Notes: a model not told the origin generated them from the letters alone. A DNA stretch of 64,000 bases from Bordetella genomosp. 12 (GCF_002261355.1 NZ_NEVU01000003.1:1550001-1614000), one strand, 5' to 3'. Counted from the first letter of the stretch, positions 42,989 through 53,173 are shown. A program made the numbers and translations.

Positions 42989-43798
42989 TTATAGAAAGCC
43001 GCCGGAAATCCGCTCGATCCCGGCAAGGTCCTGGCGGCTGGCGACATCGCGCAAACCCGCCTCTTGCAGTAAAGCACGCACGGCCGGGGCCTGATCCCAG
43101 CCATGCTCCATCCATATCGCCCCGCCTGGCAGCAGGCGCGCCGGCGCATGGCGGGCAATCTCGGCCAGCGCGGCCAGCCCGTCACCGCCATCGGTCAACG
43201 CCGAACGCGGCTCGAAACGCAGATCGCCCTGGCCCAGATGCGCATCTTCGGCGTGAATATACGGCGGGTTGGAGACGATAAGGTCGAACTGGCTGCCCGC
43301 GGCCACGGCCTCGAACCAACTACCCTGCGCAAAAGTCAGCGCGGCCCCCAGCCCCTGCGCGTTCGCGCGCGCCACCGCCAGCGCCTGAGCGCTCAAATCG
43401 GTGGCCGTCACCTGTGCCTGCGGGCAGGCCAGCGCAATCGAAATCGCAATGGCGCCGCTGCCGGTGCCCAGATCCAATACCCGCGCCTGCGAACGGCCCT
43501 GCAGAAACGCCAACGCCGCCTCGACCAGGGTTTCCGTATCCGGACGCGGGATCAACACCGCTGGCGTCACCCGAAAAACATGCCCCATGAACTCGCGCTC
43601 GCCGATCACATAGGCCATGGGCTCGCCGGCCAGCCTGCGCTGCGCCAGCGCCTCGTAGGCCGCGGCCAGCGCCGCATCGGCCGGCTCATCATCATGCGCC
43701 AGCAACCAGGCGCGCGAACGGCGCCAGACCTGTTCGACCAGCATGCGCGCCTCCAGGCGCGGCAGACGACTGTCCTGCAACAGGTCCTTGATCAGCAT
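42989..43798 (-). CDS. prmC: Peptide chain release factor N5-glutamine methyltransferase
   Basis: A 269-residue SAM-dependent enzyme that methylates the Gln of the GGQ loop in release factors RF1 and RF2. The SAM motif is LDLGTGSGAIAIS near residue 115. The substrate-binding NPPYI is near residue 185. The prfA gene, whose product is its target, lies five bases upstream, so enzyme and substrate are encoded together. Confidence 0.95.
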   Translation of the reverse strand: MLIKDLLQDSRLPRLEARMLVEQVWRRSRAWLLAHDDEPADAALAAAYEALAQRRLAGEPMAYVIGEREFMGHVFRVTPAVLIPRPDTETLVEAALAFLQGRSQARVLDLGTGSGAIAISIALACPQAQVTATDLSAQALAVARANAQGLGAALTFAQGSWFEAVAAGSQFDLIVSNPPYIHAEDAHLGQGDLRFEPRSALTDGGDGLAALAEIARHAPARLLPGGAIWMEHGWDQAPAVRALLQEAGLRDVASRQDLAGIERISGGFL

Positions 43799-43803
43799 GG
43801 CGT

Positions 43804-44886
43804 TCAGATCGCGTCGCCCAGCGCCGCCAACTGCTCGGCCTGATGCTCGGCCAACAGGGCGCCGGTCAGCTCATCCAGATCGCCTTCCAGAATCTGCTGC
43901 AGCTTGTAGAGCGTCAGATTGATACGGTGATCGGTGACCCGGCCTTGCGGATAGTTGTACGTGCGGATGCGCTCGGAGCGATCGCCCGACCCCACCAGAC
44001 TCTTGCGCTCGGCGGCCTCCTTGCTCTGGCGCTCGCGCAACTCCTTGTCTTTCAGGCGCGCAGCCAGCACCTGCATCGCCCGATCCTTGTTACGGTGCTG
44101 CGAACGGTCATCCTGGCACTCGACCACCAGACCCGTCGGCAAATGGGTAATCCGCACGGCCGAATCGGTCTTGTTGATGTGCTGCCCGCCCGCGCCGCTG
44201 GCGCGGAAGGTATCGATACGCAGATCGCCCGGATTGATAACGATCTCGCTCATTTCATCGGCCTCGGGCATGACCGCCACCGTGCAGGCCGAAGTATGAA
44301 TCCGTCCTTGCGCCTCGGTCGCGGGCACGCGCTGCACGCGATGCGCGCCCGACTCGAACTTCAAGCGGCCGTATGCGCCATCGCCATCGATGCGGGCGAT
44401 GACTTCCTTGAAGCCGCCCAGCTCGGAAGGGCTTTCAGACATGATCTCCACGCGCCAGCCCCGGCTCTCGGCATAGCGCGAGTACATCCGCAGCAGATCC
44501 CCCGAGAACAGCGCACTCTCATCGCCGCCCGTACCGGCGCGGATTTCCAGGAACAGACTGCGGCCATCATTGGGGTCGCGAGGCAGCAGCAGCAATTGCA
44601 ACTCGCCTTCGAGCACCTCCAGGCGCTCGCGGGCGGTCTTGATCTCGTCCTCGGCCATGGCCTTCATCTCGGGATCGGAGAGCATCTCTTGCGCCGTGGC
44701 CAGATCGGCCTCGGTGCCCACGAAAGTCGTGAACGCCACCACCACCGGCTCCAGCTCGGCGCGCTCGCGCGAGAGCTTGCGGAAACGATCCATATCCCCG
44801 GCCGTGTCCGGATCGGCCAGCAACGCGTCTACTTCGATCAGGCGGTGCGCCAGCTGTTCCAGCCGGCCTCGCATGGAGGATTTCAT
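43804..44886 (-). CDS. prfA: Peptide chain release factor 1
   Basis: A 360-residue class I release factor that recognises UAA and UAG and triggers release through the GGQ motif ([16 protein letters not shown]). The start at 44886 gives exactly the E. coli length; the frame remains open upstream to 44919 but without family support. It is followed by prmC. Confidence 0.96.
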   Translation of the reverse strand: MKSSMRGRLEQLAHRLIEVDALLADPDTAGDMDRFRKLSRERAELEPVVVAFTTFVGTEADLATAQEMLSDPEMKAMAEDEIKTARERLEVLEGELQLLLLPRDPNDGRSLFLEIRAGTGGDESALFSGDLLRMYSRYAESRGWRVEIMSESPSELGGFKEVIARIDGDGAYGRLKFESGAHRVQRVPATEAQGRIHTSACTVAVMPEADEMSEIVINPGDLRIDTFRASGAGGQHINKTDSAVRITHLPTGLVVECQDDRSQHRNKDRAMQVLAARLKDKELRERQSKEAAERKSLVGSGDRSERIRTYNYPQGRVTDHRINLTLYKLQQILEGDLDELTGALLAEHQAEQLAALGDAI

Positions 44887-44967
44887 GGGCGTATTTGAAA
44901 AAAGAAAAGGAGAAATCACGCGCGCGCAAGCGCTGCCGTGCCATCACGGCGCAAGCGGACGGGACAG

Positions 44968-46242
44968 CTAACGGCGCGAATCGCGGCCTGGAAACAGGCG
45001 CGGCACCCAGGCCAGCAACTGCTTGCGCTCGTCGCCGGCACTCCGGTTGAGCTCGGCCAGCGGGCCGTGCAGATACTTCTGCGTCAGGCCGTGCGCCAAC
45101 TGCTCCAGAACCGCCTCGGGTGACTCGCCGCGCGCCAACATGCGGCGCGCGCGCTCCAGCTCGGCGGCCTGGACATCCTCGGCGGCCTGATGGAGATTGC
45201 GGATCACCGGCACCACCTCGCGCGACTGCAACCAGTGCATGAAACCCTGCACGCGGGTTTCGATGATGGCTTCGGCCTGCACCACGGCAGCCCGGCGCGC
45301 ATCCGTACCAGACTGAACCAGCCGGCCCAGATCATCGACGGAATACAGATACACATCATCCAGGCGGCCGACCTCGGGCTCGATATCGCGCGGCACCGCC
45401 AGATCGATCATCACCATGGGGCGATGCCGGCGTTGACGCGTGGCGCGCTCAACCATCCCGAGACCCAATATGGGCAGGGAACTGGCCGTACAGGAAACGA
45501 CGACATCGAACTCGGCCAATCGCTCGGTCAGATCGGCCAGCTTCATCGTGCCGGCCGAGAACCGGCCGGCCAGCGACTCGGCGCGCTCGACCGTGCGGTT
45601 GGCCACCACCATCGAGCGCGGACGCTGGGCGGCAAAATGCGTCGCGCACAGCTCTATCATCTCGCCGGCGCCGATAAACAGCGTGCGCGCCTGATCCAGA
45701 TTGCCGAACACGCGTTCGGCCAGGCGCACCGCGGCGGCGGCCATGGATACCGAATGCGCGCCGATGGCGGTCTGCGAACGGACTTCCTTGGCTACCGAAA
45801 ACGTGCGCTGGAACAACTGATGCAGCAAGGTGCCCAGCGACCCGGCCTGTTCGGCCGCGCGCACCGCATCCTTCATCTGCCCCAGAATCTGCGGCTCGCC
45901 CAGCACCATGGAATCCAGACCGCTGGCCACGCGGAAGGCATGACGCACGGCCTCATCCTGGCGCAGACGGTAAAGATGGGGATGCAGGCTGCCCGCCTCG
46001 AGGCTGTGATGATCCGCCAGCCAGACCGGCAACTTCTCGGCCACGGTGGCATCGGCTGCGCAGTAGATTTCCGTGCGATTACAGGTCGACAGAATCGCCG
46101 CCTCGCGCACCGCCCCGCCAAACGCCGAACGCAACCCTTCCAGCGCCGGCTTGACCAGATCGACGGGCATGGACACGCGCTCGCGCACCGAAACCGGCGC
46201 CGAGGTGTGGTTCAGACCGAAGGCTAGAACAGCGACTGACAT
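44968..46242 (-). CDS. hemA: Glutamyl-tRNA reductase
   Basis: A 424-residue NADPH-dependent enzyme that makes glutamate-1-semialdehyde, the first committed step of heme (and siroheme) synthesis by the C5 route. The catalytic Cys is in [19 protein letters not shown] opens the domain, and LVIGAGEM appears here as [11 protein letters not shown]. The gene is the first of the minus-strand run to ubiX. The product also feeds siroheme for the sulfite reductase nearby. Confidence 0.95.
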   Translation of the reverse strand: MSVAVLAFGLNHTSAPVSVRERVSMPVDLVKPALEGLRSAFGGAVREAAILSTCNRTEIYCAADATVAEKLPVWLADHHSLEAGSLHPHLYRLRQDEAVRHAFRVASGLDSMVLGEPQILGQMKDAVRAAEQAGSLGTLLHQLFQRTFSVAKEVRSQTAIGAHSVSMAAAAVRLAERVFGNLDQARTLFIGAGEMIELCATHFAAQRPRSMVVANRTVERAESLAGRFSAGTMKLADLTERLAEFDVVVSCTASSLPILGLGMVERATRQRRHRPMVMIDLAVPRDIEPEVGRLDDVYLYSVDDLGRLVQSGTDARRAAVVQAEAIIETRVQGFMHWLQSREVVPVIRNLHQAAEDVQAAELERARRMLARGESPEAVLEQLAHGLTQKYLHGPLAELNRSAGDERKQLLAWVPRLFPGRDSRR

Positions 46243-46467
46243 CAGGAAAGAGAGCGAGGCTGTAGCGTGTAACAGCGATGCCCAAGATTATACTCCCGCC
46301 CGCAAGCGGCCTCGGCCCAGCCCGAACCCTGGCCGACTGCGCGGGCAGCGCACCCAAAGCAGCGCGCCTTCGCCCGATTTTCAGCGCCCAACGCCCCGGC
46401 GGATAAAAAAAAGCCCCCACATCAGAAAAAAAAGCCGGCCCGGCTGCACACCCAAGAAAAAAACGTG

Positions 46468-46473
46468 TATAGT
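46468..46473 (+). promoter_or_regulatory. Candidate −10 box for tRNA-Phe
   Basis: TATAGT, 13 bases before the tRNA 5' end. TGCACA at 46445–46450 is a weak −35 match at 17-base spacing. There is no clear stringent discriminator to confirm it. Confidence 0.45.
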
Positions 46474-46486
46474 TGCGGTCTTCGTT

Positions 46487-46562
46487 GGCCTGGTAGCTCA
46501 GTCGGTAGAGCAGAGGATTGAAAATCCTTGTGTCGGTGGTTCGATTCCGCCCCAGGCCACCA
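46487..46562 (+). tRNA. tRNA-Phe (GAA)
   Basis: A 76-base tRNA with encoded CCA. Acceptor arms GGCCTGG / CCAGGCC pair fully, the D-arm has GCTCAGTCGGTAGAGC, the anticodon loop reads TGAAAAT with anticodon GAA, and the T-arm has GGTTCGATTCC. The DNA right after it carries integrase debris, so its 3' end is the likely attachment site of an island. Confidence 0.97.
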
Positions 46563-46574
46563 AGAGATTCAAAC

Positions 46575-46603
46575 AAAAAGCCCCGCCTTTGGTGGGGCTT
46601 TTT
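46575..46603 (+). terminator. Rho-independent terminator after tRNA-Phe
   Basis: A 13-base stem (one G–T pair), AAAAAGCCCCGCC / GGTGGGGCTTTTT, loop TTT, ending in a run of five T, 13 bases after the tRNA. Confidence 0.92.
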
Positions 46604-46707
46604 GCTTTGTGCATCAAGGGCTTAAGCGAGAAATCGCACCCATCACGGCCCAAACCGCGCCCTTACATTCCACGTTTGGTTACCCCACAAGCTGTACCCC
46701 GGAATGA

Positions 46708-46926
46708 TTTCGTGAAAAACGCCCCCTGGCGGTGCGGCGCTCGATGGGCGACGGCACCCACGAAGAAATCACCGCCCCCGGTTTTCGGGCGACAGCCCGC
46801 ACCAGGATCCGCGAACACCTCGGCAGGGAACCGGAGGTGATGGAGCGCCACCTGGCACCCACATCGGACGAATAACTCGGCAGCAGCGACGACCGGGCGG
46901 GCTTCATCGCCCGGCTCAAGACGAGG
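46708..46926 (+). pseudogene. Remnant of a tyrosine-recombinase (P4-type integrase) C-terminus
   Basis: In one frame the translation reads RRSMGDGTHEEITAPGFRATARTRI, then EPEVMERHLAP, close to the HGFRATARTxL and IExQLAH catalytic region of P4-type integrases. Both the expected His of HGFR (here P) and the next His context are changed, and a TAA at 46873–46875 interrupts the frame. Only the end of the gene remains. It starts about 105 bases after the tRNA terminator, the usual place for an island integrase. I consider it dead. Confidence 0.7.
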
Positions 46927-47298
46927 GTGCAGCAATGGGCCCACATCCCGGATGATCTCGAAGCCCGAAAGCTGCCGCAGCTCGAGGACAAGGTGTTGCA
47001 CGTCCATCCCCAGCGTCCGAGAATTGCGCAGCGGAACAACCAACACGACGCGGCCAAGGTACTCAAGGCCCTCGGCGGTGCCGGTGTTCTGGAAGTTATC
47101 GACAACGATGCCGACGGCACCTATCGCGCCGTCTATATCGTGCGCTTTCCGGAAGCGGTGTTCGCGCTGCACGTCTTCCAGAAAAAGAGCAAACACAGCA
47201 TCGAAACACCCCAGGCGGATATGGCTATCATCCGCCAGCGACTGAAAGTCGCGGCGATCGTGGCCCAGGAGTTGAAGGATGGAAAAGCGCGTGGTTGA
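46927..47298 (+). pseudogene. HigB-like toxin remnant fused to the integrase tail
   Basis: The last 75 or so residues (LKALGGAGVLEVI, TYRAVYIVRF, ALHVFQKKSK and IIRQRLKVA) match the phage Gp49/HigB toxin family, an mRNA-cleaving RelE-fold enzyme. The first 45 or so residues do not. The frame continues directly from the integrase remnant (QQWAHIPDDLEARK looks like an integrase end), so the toxin N-terminus has been lost. It overlaps the antitoxin-like gene by 20 bases, as HigBA pairs often do. Activity is doubtful. Confidence 0.6.
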
Positions 47299-47613
47299 AG
47301 GAACTGAGGTCGAGGCCAGTACGGGTAATGTGTTCGCCGATCTTGGACTGGCCGGCGCGGACAAGCTCAAGATCAAGTCAGGCCTGACCATCGAGATCAC
47401 CAAGGCCATACGCGAACGTGGATGGACCCAGATTGAAGCCGCGCAACGCATGGCCTGACGCAACCGAAGGTCTCCGCGCTACTGCGCGGCGAGTTCTCCG
47501 ACTTCTCCGAACGCAAGCTGATGGACTGCCTGAATCGCTTGGGCTACGACATCGAAATCCGTGTCCACCGTACGCAAGGCCCCATCGGACATCTAACCCT
47601 TACCCACGCTTGA
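47279..47613 (+). pseudogene. HigA-like XRE antitoxin, broken by a frameshift
   Basis: The ATG at 47279 starts a frame ending in ERGWTQIEAAQRMA and a TGA at 47456–47458. The following bases in the +1 frame continue the same helix-turn-helix protein (LTQPKVSALLRGEFSDFSERKL) to a TGA at 47611–47613. The expected MGLTQPKV is restored by one extra G after ATGG, so a one-base deletion is the simplest explanation. The predicted protein is about 110 residues. It overlaps the toxin remnant. Confidence 0.78.
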
Positions 47614-48134
47614 GCATTCGCCAACCTGGTCATGGCCACCTCCTTTGAGCGACGGATGTCCACCTCCCTGCTGATACAGTTGTCCCCATCAAGCGAGCAG
47701 TGAAGGATGGCCTCGACCAGCGAAGTCGCTCAGGAAATCCTGCATAGCGGGAACGTACGCCGCCCGATCATGTGCAACGGGCTGTCAGCGCTAAAGGCGG
47801 AGATCGACCAAGGGTTGCCCGACGTAACCGAGGCTCGCGTCAAGACGTTTTTCTGGCCAGCATCCTCAACGCCTGGCAGGTGCCTCTCCTACCCCTCGCA
47901 TTCTCGTTGAGGACTTCTCCCGCATAAAACAGTCGATAAGGCCAACTGCGTAAGATATACGTCGTGGACAAGCTCCAGGCTGAGGTCGTAACGGAGCGCT
48001 TGCTAAGAGCGCTGAGACGATTCGATTCGCAGGCGGCGCTGCAAAGAAGAGGCTACCCAAGGGACTAGGCAAAGTTAAGGTTCGTGCGCCTTGCGCGGCA
48101 TTGTTCGATAACGCCACTGACCACCACGCTCCCA
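47614..48134. other. Gap between the HigA remnant and the first sulfur gene of the island
   Basis: No gene is supported here. A 67-codon frame at 47707–47910 starts with MASTSEVAQEI but has no recognised family, and the sequence does not look coding further on. It is best read as island debris. Confidence 0.5.
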
Positions 48135-48159
48135 ATGCCCAGCTCTTGCAGCTGGGCAT
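48135..48159. terminator. Stem-loop between island debris and the first monooxygenase gene
   Basis: Ten-base perfect arms ATGCCCAGCT / AGCTGGGCAT with a five-base loop; on the plus strand it is followed by a T-rich stretch. It lies 13 bases beyond the stop of the minus-strand monooxygenase and could end either transcript. Confidence 0.6.
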
Positions 48160-48172
48160 CTTCATTCTTACT

Positions 48173-49474
48173 TCAAGAACTCGCACTCACTCTGTCGCGC
48201 AACGTACGGTGATCGTACCCAGATGGCCGCAGCCCTCGACGCCGCAACTCGGGGATGACGAGGTCTGAGAACTCGTCCATGCAGCCCGGCAACGTATGGC
48301 TGATACAAATAAACCCATCACCCCCGCCTTCATGCAACAACTGCTGCAGTTTATCCGCAACCTCCGCCGCTGTTCCGACAATATGTGGACCCTGCCCTGC
48401 CGCGAAGTGCCGCGCGATCTCAGCGAGAGGTGTGTCTCGCGGAAAATCCTCGGTGATCACAGACAAATGACCTCGTATACCACTAGTCTCGGCGATATCG
48501 GGAAATGGCAAATCGGGATCAAACTGCGAGAGATCAATATTCAAGAAAGCCGACAGCATAGTCAGCCCCGCTTCCACGGTGACATTATCGCGAATCGCCT
48601 GCTGCTTACGCAGCGCCTCGGTGCGTGTCTCTGCCACGATCGGCACTATCCCCCACAAGATGCGCACATCCTCGGGACGGCGGTTCGCCTGCCGAGCAAC
48701 GTCATGCACCCGGGTCTGGAACTCCCGCATGCCCTGGGTGGAGTGGCGCAAACCAAATACCAGATCTGCGTGACGCCCTGCGAATGCCGAGCCCGCCGAT
48801 GACGATCCCGCCTGAGCGATCAAAGGGTGGCCCTGCGGAGAATGCGGAACCGTAAAGCGCCCATGGCTGGAAAAATATTCGCCCTGGAAATCAATCGGTG
48901 CAACTTTCTTCGGATCGGCAAAGATCCCCTGCACCCTATCAGCAACGATGGCATCCGGCGCCCAGCTGTCCCACAAGCTGCGGCACAGGGCCAGATACTC
49001 CTCCGCCCTTGCGTAGCGCTGGTCATGCTCATCAAGCGTCTGTCCGAACTGCTTGGCCTCCAGCTCGCCAGCGGTCGTCACGAGGTTCCACCCCACGCGA
49101 CCCTCGGTTAAGTGATCCAGCGTGGCAAACATCCTGGCCGTCCAGAACGGCGGTAGAAATGCGGTGCTCAACGTCGCGACAAAGCCCACATGCTGCGTCA
49201 CGCGCGCCATGATGGGAATCAGGGGCAATGGATCATGGCGCGGGCACTGCACGGCAAAGCGTAACGTGTCATCGCTACTGCCGCGATAGGTCTCGTAGAT
49301 CGAATAGGAATCTGACAGGAAGATCATATCGATCCCGCCGCGCTCCGCTGCGCGAGCCACATGCTCCCAGTACTCGGGACGGTCGTAGCGCAGCCCCTGG
49401 AATGATCGGGGCAAACGCCATTGCCCCACCGTATGAGGAGAAGCCGAATGCGAAAGAAAGTAAGCCAGCAGCAT
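48173..49474 (-). CDS. LLM-class flavin-dependent monooxygenase
   Basis: A 433-residue NtaA/DszA-type reduced-flavin monooxygenase. Landmarks are HVARAAERGGIDMIFLSDS, ATLDHLTEGRVGWNLVTT, AQAGSSSAGSAFAGRHADLVF and the C-terminal VIPELRRRGLRPSGYDHRTLRD. It is the last gene of a minus-strand operon with a Pot-type importer, an SDR, a second monooxygenase and a DszC-like enzyme. Its relation to the cluster 1 enzymes is paralogous and not close. The substrate is unknown. Confidence 0.9.
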   Translation of the reverse strand: MLLAYFLSHSASPHTVGQWRLPRSFQGLRYDRPEYWEHVARAAERGGIDMIFLSDSYSIYETYRGSSDDTLRFAVQCPRHDPLPLIPIMARVTQHVGFVATLSTAFLPPFWTARMFATLDHLTEGRVGWNLVTTAGELEAKQFGQTLDEHDQRYARAEEYLALCRSLWDSWAPDAIVADRVQGIFADPKKVAPIDFQGEYFSSHGRFTVPHSPQGHPLIAQAGSSSAGSAFAGRHADLVFGLRHSTQGMREFQTRVHDVARQANRRPEDVRILWGIVPIVAETRTEALRKQQAIRDNVTVEAGLTMLSAFLNIDLSQFDPDLPFPDIAETSGIRGHLSVITEDFPRDTPLAEIARHFAAGQGPHIVGTAAEVADKLQQLLHEGGGDGFICISHTLPGCMDEFSDLVIPELRRRGLRPSGYDHRTLRDRVSASS

Positions 49475-49489
49475 GACAACCCTTCTACG

Positions 49490-50707
49490 TCAGCGTGTAG
49501 AGACGTTGGGCCGTTCAATGCCCAATATATGCCGCGCCACAATCCCCTTTTGCTTGTCCACCGAATCATGGAGCGTCAGGGTTCGGGCGTTGCGCCAATG
49601 ACGATCGAACGCCCAATCACGCGTGGCGGATCTCGCTCCGCCCACCTGGAACAGGCGTGAACCCGCTTCCAGGGAACTCGCACTCGCATGGACCTTGGCT
49701 TGATAGACAGCCACCAGTACGTCGGCGATCTCCGTCTCCTGCCGCAGATACGCATCCATGCTCCGCGCAGCTTCCCGAATCAGCGCCCGGCTGGCAGACA
49801 ACGCGATGCGTATGTCACCCACATGCGCCTGTATGGCGGGTTCATCGGCCGGCCGCTGATAGCCATGCGTCGGCTTGAGCGTGCCATGTACGAACTTCAA
49901 TGTGTCGTCCAGGGCAGCTTCACCGATACCGGCAAGAATGGCCGCGAAACCTAATTGGTACAACGGAGCAAAGAGCGCGCCATGCGGTGCGCTGGCGGGA
50001 TTGCCCACCACCCAATGGGCGGACACCTGGGAAGGCGCTACATGCAAGCGGCCACTGGCCGTGGCACGCTGACCCACGCCATTCCAGGTATCCTGGATCG
50101 TCACGGCGCTGTGATGGCGCGGCAACACCACCAACACGGACTCCGGAGGGCGGCCATCGTCTTCGGTCACGGTCGCGCATTGAAACAGCGCGTACTGGCA
50201 TCCCACGGAGCCCGTGGCAAAAGCCTTTTCCGCGGTAATGTGCCATTGCCCATCCGGCAGCGGCGTCGCGACAGACTTGATATTGACACGCTTGTTGTCA
50301 TGCGTAAAACGCTCGTCCGGTTCGGCACCCACAAAGCAGAACGATGCCCCCTGACGCTGCACCGCGCTGGCGATTTCATCCAACAGCGCCTCGCTCGCCA
50401 GTTGCTCCAACGTATAGAGCGCCCCGTTCTGCACGGTGAACAACTGCGCCGTATTGCTGCACGCCCTCGCCAATCCTGTCACCAACTCAAAGTAATCGGC
50501 AAACGGGGTTTCGCGGCCCAATCCCGCCCCACCTCGTTGCAAAGACAGCCCCACCTGCAACAGCCCGCTGCGATGCAGCGCCGCCATATTCTCGGACGGA
50601 AAATTGCCCTCGGCGTCCACTTGCACAGATCGCTCGGCCAGCCAGGGCGCCAGCGCGTCCAAGGATTGACGCAACGACAAGGCGGCGCCGGATTTCGAGG
50701 CAGACAT
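49490..50707 (-). CDS. Acyl-CoA-dehydrogenase-fold flavin monooxygenase (DszC-like)
   Basis: A 405-residue protein with the acyl-CoA dehydrogenase fold. It lacks CoA-pathway neighbours and sits between two flavin monooxygenases, which favours a DszC/SfnB-type role. Landmarks are AEKAFATGSVGCQYALF, TWNGVGQRATASGRLHV and the final FDRHWRNARTLTLHDSVDKQKG. The gene starts 34 bases after the upstream monooxygenase. It contains four Cys, so it is less sulfur-poor than its cluster 1 relative. Confidence 0.85.
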   Translation of the reverse strand: MSASKSGAALSLRQSLDALAPWLAERSVQVDAEGNFPSENMAALHRSGLLQVGLSLQRGGAGLGRETPFADYFELVTGLARACSNTAQLFTVQNGALYTLEQLASEALLDEIASAVQRQGASFCFVGAEPDERFTHDNKRVNIKSVATPLPDGQWHITAEKAFATGSVGCQYALFQCATVTEDDGRPPESVLVVLPRHHSAVTIQDTWNGVGQRATASGRLHVAPSQVSAHWVVGNPASAPHGALFAPLYQLGFAAILAGIGEAALDDTLKFVHGTLKPTHGYQRPADEPAIQAHVGDIRIALSASRALIREAARSMDAYLRQETEIADVLVAVYQAKVHASASSLEAGSRLFQVGGARSATRDWAFDRHWRNARTLTLHDSVDKQKGIVARHILGIERPNVSTR

Positions 50708-50741
50708 ACGTCTCCATTCTCAATATGAAATTAGTACGATT

Positions 50742-52109
50742 TCACGCGTAGCGATAGCGTGCGCCGGGATGCGATGCCGGCAAATGCGGCCCTCGACCCG
50801 GGAAGAGTTTTTCACGCAGAGTTCCTGGGCAATACTGCGTGGCATAGCGGCCGCGGCTCTGCAGCTCGGGGACGACCAGATCAACAAACGCAGTCAAGCT
50901 CTCCGGCACGACCAGACGCCGCAGGTTGAAGCCATCCACGCCCGTCTGGTCGACCCATTCAATCAGTTGATCCGCAACCTCGACCGGGCTGCCGACGATG
51001 AACGGCCCGCGCCCTCCAATTTGATCGAAGCGCGCCATATCGCGCGGCGTGATAGCACGGCCAGCGCGCTTGGTCAGGTTCTCGACCGTCGATTGCAACG
51101 CATTGCTTTTCACGAACTGCAAGGGCTCATCGGGATCGAGCTTGGAGAAATCGATGCCGGTCCAGCCCGAAACCAGGGCCAGCTGCCCGACGGGGCCCAC
51201 ATAGCGCGCGTACTCCTCTTGCAGGGCTCGAGCCTCGGCGGAGGTAGCAGCGACCAGGACAGTGGCACCCAAGTACAGCAGCACATCGTCGGCCCGCCGA
51301 CCCGCGTCGACGGCATGCTGACGAATATCACGTGCCGCCTGCGCCACGATGGCGGGAGTCTGCCCCTCCAGAAACACACACTCAGCATGCGTGCCGGCAA
51401 AGGCCTTGCCACGCCCTGAAGCGCCCGCCTGATACAGCAAGGGCGTGCGTTGCGGTGAGGGCTCGGCCAGGTTGAAGCCGTTGACGCGATAGTACGGCCC
51501 CTCATGGACGATCTTTCTGACCTGAGCAGGATCGATATAGGCACCACGAGGACTCCGGTCTCGAATCACGGCGGAGCCGCTCCAGCTCCCCTCCCACAAC
51601 TTGTAGGCTGCCTCCAGGAAATCCTCGCCCGCGGCGTAACGCTCATCATGCTCGCGAGCCTTGTCGAGCCCCATCCCCCGGGCAGCGCTATCCAGGTAAC
51701 CGGTCACGACATTCCAGCCGGCTCGGCCTTGGGTCAAGTGGTCCAACGTAGAGAAGCGCCGAGCAAACTGGTAGGGATGCTCGTAAGTCAGGTTGGCGGT
51801 CACACCGAAGCCAATATGCGTCGTCGCATGGGCCATCGCCGGAACCGTCAATATCGGGTCGTGCGAGGGAGATTGCGAGCCTTCACGCAACGTCGTCGCC
51901 GCATCTCCTCCATAGACGTCATATATCCCGAACACATCAGCCAGAAACACGCCATCGAACAGTCCACGCTCGGCCGTCACGGCCAGGTCTACCCAGTAGT
52001 CCAGGCGATTGTGATCCACAGAGCGATCGCGAGGATGCCGCCAGAAACCCGCCCACGAGTGGGATGGGGCGTTCATATGAAACGCATTCAGACGTATGTG
52101 CTTGCTCAT
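50742..52109 (-). CDS. LLM-class flavin-dependent monooxygenase
   Basis: A 455-residue NtaA/DszA-type enzyme: MSKHIRLNAFHMNAP, DLAVTAERGLFDGVFLADV, STLDHLTQGRAGWNVVTG and YQAGASGRGKAFAGTHAECVF. The ATG at 52109 overlaps the stop of the binding-protein gene (ATGA), which fixes the start; a nine-residue longer frame is not needed. Coupling to the importer suggests that the imported compound is the substrate. Confidence 0.9.
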   Translation of the reverse strand: MSKHIRLNAFHMNAPSHSWAGFWRHPRDRSVDHNRLDYWVDLAVTAERGLFDGVFLADVFGIYDVYGGDAATTLREGSQSPSHDPILTVPAMAHATTHIGFGVTANLTYEHPYQFARRFSTLDHLTQGRAGWNVVTGYLDSAARGMGLDKAREHDERYAAGEDFLEAAYKLWEGSWSGSAVIRDRSPRGAYIDPAQVRKIVHEGPYYRVNGFNLAEPSPQRTPLLYQAGASGRGKAFAGTHAECVFLEGQTPAIVAQAARDIRQHAVDAGRRADDVLLYLGATVLVAATSAEARALQEEYARYVGPVGQLALVSGWTGIDFSKLDPDEPLQFVKSNALQSTVENLTKRAGRAITPRDMARFDQIGGRGPFIVGSPVEVADQLIEWVDQTGVDGFNLRRLVVPESLTAFVDLVVPELQSRGRYATQYCPGTLREKLFPGRGPHLPASHPGARYRYA

Positions 52110-53173
52110 TTGCGGGACGTGATAGTGCGATTCCACAAATCCTGCGCGCGTTCGTGCGCAGCCCAGTACTTATTCCAATCTGGGTGATACAACGTCTTGG
52201 CTTGCTCGGAGGTATAAATGAGCTTGGCAGCCAGCGCCTTATCCGCGTCGATGATGGGGGTGAGCAAACGATTGGTCGGCCCATAATTGAAATCCACGGC
52301 ATTACCCAGTTGGTACAAAGGGCCATAGATTTCATTCAGGAACTGAGCCGCCAGTTCCCTGTGCGGAGTCCCTTTCACAATATCTGCTGTCGACGCGTAG
52401 GCAATGGACCCTTCCTGTGGACGCACAGCCCGTGCTGGTTTGTATACGTCCTGTAGAGAATAGGCCCGGCCGTCGGCGATTACCGTCAGCCAGATGTCGC
52501 CCGACTTGATCAGTTGTTCGGCTTGCTGCGAGGTGGACCAATAACTACGTGCGCCGACACGCGCGACTTCTTCGACAGCCTTGCTCAAATCGCCTTCATC
52601 ACCGCCGAGTAGCCGGGAGGTCTGAATCAGCAGCGCACGGCCGGCGCCATTGGCGAGATCCGGCAATGCGACGTGTCCCGCAAGCCGTTTGTCCCACAAG
52701 TCCCTCCACGAGACAGGTGCGGGAATCCCTGCTTCCCGATACTTGTCCGCGTTGTAGACAAAGATCGCAGAAACAAAATCGAAATCCGGACTATAGCCAT
52801 CGGTTGTCTTGGCTTCATCAAAGGCCAGGCGAGCGTTGGGCACCTTATCGTAGTCAAACTTCTCCAGCACTCCCGCCTGGATCGCCTGGGCGCGCACATC
52901 GCCATCGAGCAGCACGACGTCGTAGGGCACGTTTCTTCCACGCGCGGCCACAAGCTTGGCGAGATGATCGATGGACGCCCCATCGATGAACTGCACCTTA
53001 ACGCCAGTCTTGTTCGTAAAAATTTCGCCTGCGTACTTAATTTGCGTCTGGGTGGACTTTCCTCCCCATGACGATACGCGCAGCACAATATCGCCACCTG
53101 GCGCCGGCTGTGCGGTCGCGACAACCCCAGCCAACGTCAGGACCGCAGTGGAAAACACTTGCAACCATTTCAA
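52106..53173 (-). CDS. ABC transporter substrate-binding protein (PotD-like)
   Basis: A 355-residue periplasmic binding protein of the spermidine/putrescine family. A signal peptide covers about the first 22 residues (core VFSTAVLTLAGVVA). Family segments are RVSSWGGKSTQTQIKYA, VQFIDGAS and YDVVLLDGDV, and the C-terminal half has FDFVSAIFVYN and IYGPLYQLGNAVDFNYGPT. It has no Cys and only its initiator Met. PotD-type transporters are used for many small compounds, and here the enzymes around it suggest a sulfur compound. The gene precedes a monooxygenase with a four-base overlap. Confidence 0.88.
   Translation of the reverse strand: MKWLQVFSTAVLTLAGVVATAQPAPGGDIVLRVSSWGGKSTQTQIKYAGEIFTNKTGVKVQFIDGASIDHLAKLVAARGRNVPYDVVLLDGDVRAQAIQAGVLEKFDYDKVPNARLAFDEAKTTDGYSPDFDFVSAIFVYNADKYREAGIPAPVSWRDLWDKRLAGHVALPDLANGAGRALLIQTSRLLGGDEGDLSKAVEEVARVGARSYWSTSQQAEQLIKSGDIWLTVIADGRAYSLQDVYKPARAVRPQEGSIAYASTADIVKGTPHRELAAQFLNEIYGPLYQLGNAVDFNYGPTNRLLTPIIDADKALAAKLIYTSEQAKTLYHPDWNKYWAAHERAQDLWNRTITSRK

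Noticed and set aside
47707-47910. 67-codon frame in the island gap
   Set aside because: No recognised family, no clear ribosome site, and the region looks like debris; listed only within the gap entry.
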